Assembly: GCA_039934455.1 (NCBI GenBank) | Contig: JBDTMF010000224.1 | Location: forward strand, 1-6,560 | Direction of reading: 5' to 3' | DNA length: 6,560 bases | DNA from: DASQFQ01 sp039934455 | Lineage (GTDB): Bacteria > Actinomycetota > Thermoleophilia > Solirubrobacterales > Solirubrobacteraceae | Part shown: positions 5,780-6,560 of the stretch, piece by piece | How the letters are laid out: every line of letters begins with the position of its first letter | How positions within the stretch are numbered: position 1 is the first letter of the stretch | Notes under the pieces: generated by a model | The model's input: only the letters and a program-made list of their open reading frames with translations | What the model was told of the DNA's origin: nothing | Database searches by the model: none | Made by a program: the position numbers and the translations under genes

Positions 5780-6037
5780 ATGACCAACACCGCCGAGACC
5801 CCACCCAGGCGGACCCCGCCGCCGAGCCGACACCAGCTGGCCCTGATGATCTGGCTCTGCGTGTTCCCGACCTTGACGGTCCTCAACTTGACGCTCGGCG
5901 ACTGGCTCGCACCGATGTCCCCGATCGTCCGCACATTCGTGCTCGCGACCACAGCGGTGCCGATCGTCATCTACGGGCTGATGCCGCACCTGCATCGCGC
6001 GCGCGTCCGCCTGCTCTCGCGCGAACACCCGCATTAG
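5780..6037 (+). CDS. Small two-helix membrane protein
   Basis: An 85-residue protein with a proline-rich, basic N-terminal stretch (PPRRTPPPSR) and two predicted membrane helices: LALMIWLCVFPTLTVLNLTL at about residues 21-40 and IVRTFVLATTAVPIVIYGLM at about 49-68. A basic tail (HRARVRLLSREH) follows. The pattern W-x-x-V/I-F/Y-P-x-x-x-x-L-x, then a loop, R-T-x-V-L, V-P-x-x-x-Y-x-x-M-P resembles the C-terminal membrane part found fused to some antibiotic-biosynthesis-monooxygenase (ABM) domain proteins; here it stands alone. The positive-inside rule suggests both ends face the cytoplasm. Function is unknown; co-expression with the flavoprotein, 26 bases upstream, suggests a membrane anchor or electron-transfer neighbour, which is inference only. 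GGAG (5769-5772) lies seven bases before the ATG. Confidence 0.8.
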   Translation: MTNTAETPPRRTPPPSRHQLALMIWLCVFPTLTVLNLTLGDWLAPMSPIVRTFVLATTAVPIVIYGLMPHLHRARVRLLSREHPH

Positions 6038-6038
6038 C

Positions 6039-6082
6039 GCGCCGGTCCGTCGGCCTCGTCCCTCGGATGGGCTCACCGGCGC
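6039..6082. terminator. Candidate bidirectional terminator hairpin between convergent genes
   Basis: GCGCCGGT (6039-6046) and ACCGGCGC (6075-6082) form a perfect 8-bp inverted repeat with a 28-base loop. They lie within the 52-base gap between the stop of the small membrane protein gene and the stop of the opposite-strand pseudogene. No T-run is present and the loop is long, so the call is tentative. Confidence 0.3.
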
Positions 6083-6089
6083 TCGAGCA

Positions 6090-6560
6090 CTACCCCGCGG
6101 GCTCGGCGAGCAGCGTGATGGCCGCCATCAGGATGGCGAGCGCGCCGTACCCGAACCGTCGCGCCGGGCCGGCGGAGGTTCGTAGCGCGAGCAGCGCCTG
6201 GATCGCGTAGTACGCGGCGAAGGCGCGCGAGGCGACGGCGATGATGGTGAACGTCTGCACCGTCGCGGCGAGCGCGATCGCGGCGGCGCCGGTGGCCAGG
6301 TAGGGCCGTGGGCCGCGCATCCAGTGGGCCAGTCCGCGCAGGTTGCCGTCGGCGGCCGCCGTGTCCGCGATCGCGGCGCTGAACTGGCTCAGCACGGCGC
6401 AGATCACCAGCGGCACGCCAGGATCGGTGCCACCCGGTCGGTCACCTGCAGCAACGTGTCATCGGGCCCCGCCGCGGTGCCGAGGCCCATATCCGCGTCC
6501 GCGCATCGTACTCGTCGCCGAGGTAGCGAATCGTCTCGAATCCCTGAACGGTGATCAGGA
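6090..6560 (-). pseudogene. Broken polytopic membrane protein gene (C-terminal part, three frames)
   Basis: Three consecutive blocks read like one membrane protein but lie in three frames. From the window edge to about 6490 the minus strand reads LITVQGFETIRYLGDEYD then ARTRI. From about 6487 to 6417 it reads GLGTAAGPDDTLLQVTDRV then APILA, and from 6416 to 6090 PLVICAVLSQFSAAIADTAA and onwards. The last block carries at least three hydrophobic helices (YLATGAAAIALAATV, FTIIAVASRAFAAYYAIQAL, FGYGALAILMAAITLLAEP). Related transporter-like proteins, as I remember them, have QGFETxRYLG and LSQFSAAxADT in the same order with an extra membrane helix between, so a deletion near 6488 plus a one-base loss near 6416 (GCGGTG to GCGTG) is inferred. 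An intact start further upstream is outside the window. The family has no firm functional name known to me; a substrate cannot be given. A short separate gene from GTG 6416 is the alternative, but it would start inside a helix. Confidence 0.6.

Noticed and set aside
1..6560. tRNA, rRNA, CRISPR array, insertion sequence or attachment site
   Set aside because: No direct-repeat/spacer pattern, transposase motif, terminal inverted repeats or cloverleaf-like segment was seen on either strand.

Overview
The window is very GC-rich, third-position-GC-biased bacterial DNA with tightly packed, overlapping genes. Together with an aerobic carbon monoxide dehydrogenase (cox) accessory operon, this suggests a high-GC actinobacterium, perhaps of the Thermoleophilia/Solirubrobacterales type. 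That placement is inference from composition and gene content; there is no rRNA or other marker.

Positions 1-2917 (+) are the distal part of a cox operon. They hold the end of a CoxD/MoxR-type AAA ATPase (cut by the window edge), a CoxE-type von Willebrand A protein, a MocA-like molybdopterin nucleotidyltransferase and a CoxG-type SRPBCC protein with a linker and a membrane-binding tail. Neighbouring genes overlap by 8, 4 and 4 bases, so they are probably translated as one unit. ATPase + VWA act in inserting or maturing the Mo/Cu site, MocA makes the cytosine dinucleotide form of the cofactor, and CoxG links the enzyme to the membrane and quinone pool. The catalytic genes coxM/S/L would lie upstream, outside the window.

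Positions 2880-4143 are an accessory patch. A minus-strand remnant has an N-terminus like a formate/nitrite transporter but no membrane core. It is followed by an intact VOC-family protein (+) and by a hexapeptide-repeat sugar O-acetyltransferase (+) whose natural ATG is out of frame with its body by one base.

Positions 4160-6037 are a divergent redox-type locus. An XRE-cupin regulator (-) has a good promoter that would give a leaderless mRNA. It is back-to-back with a thioredoxin-reductase-like flavoprotein (+), which carries CPYCHGWE and lacks the usual NADPH-binding residues, so it resembles dithiol oxidases more than true thioredoxin reductases. A small two-helix membrane protein follows closely. 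An inverted repeat in the shared promoter gap is a candidate operator.

Positions 6090-6560 (-) hold a broken polytopic membrane protein gene. Its conserved blocks are spread over three reading frames and it runs off the window. Three damaged genes in 3.7 kb point either to decay around the operon or to small indel errors in the assembly; two of the lesions look like loss of one G from a GG pair.
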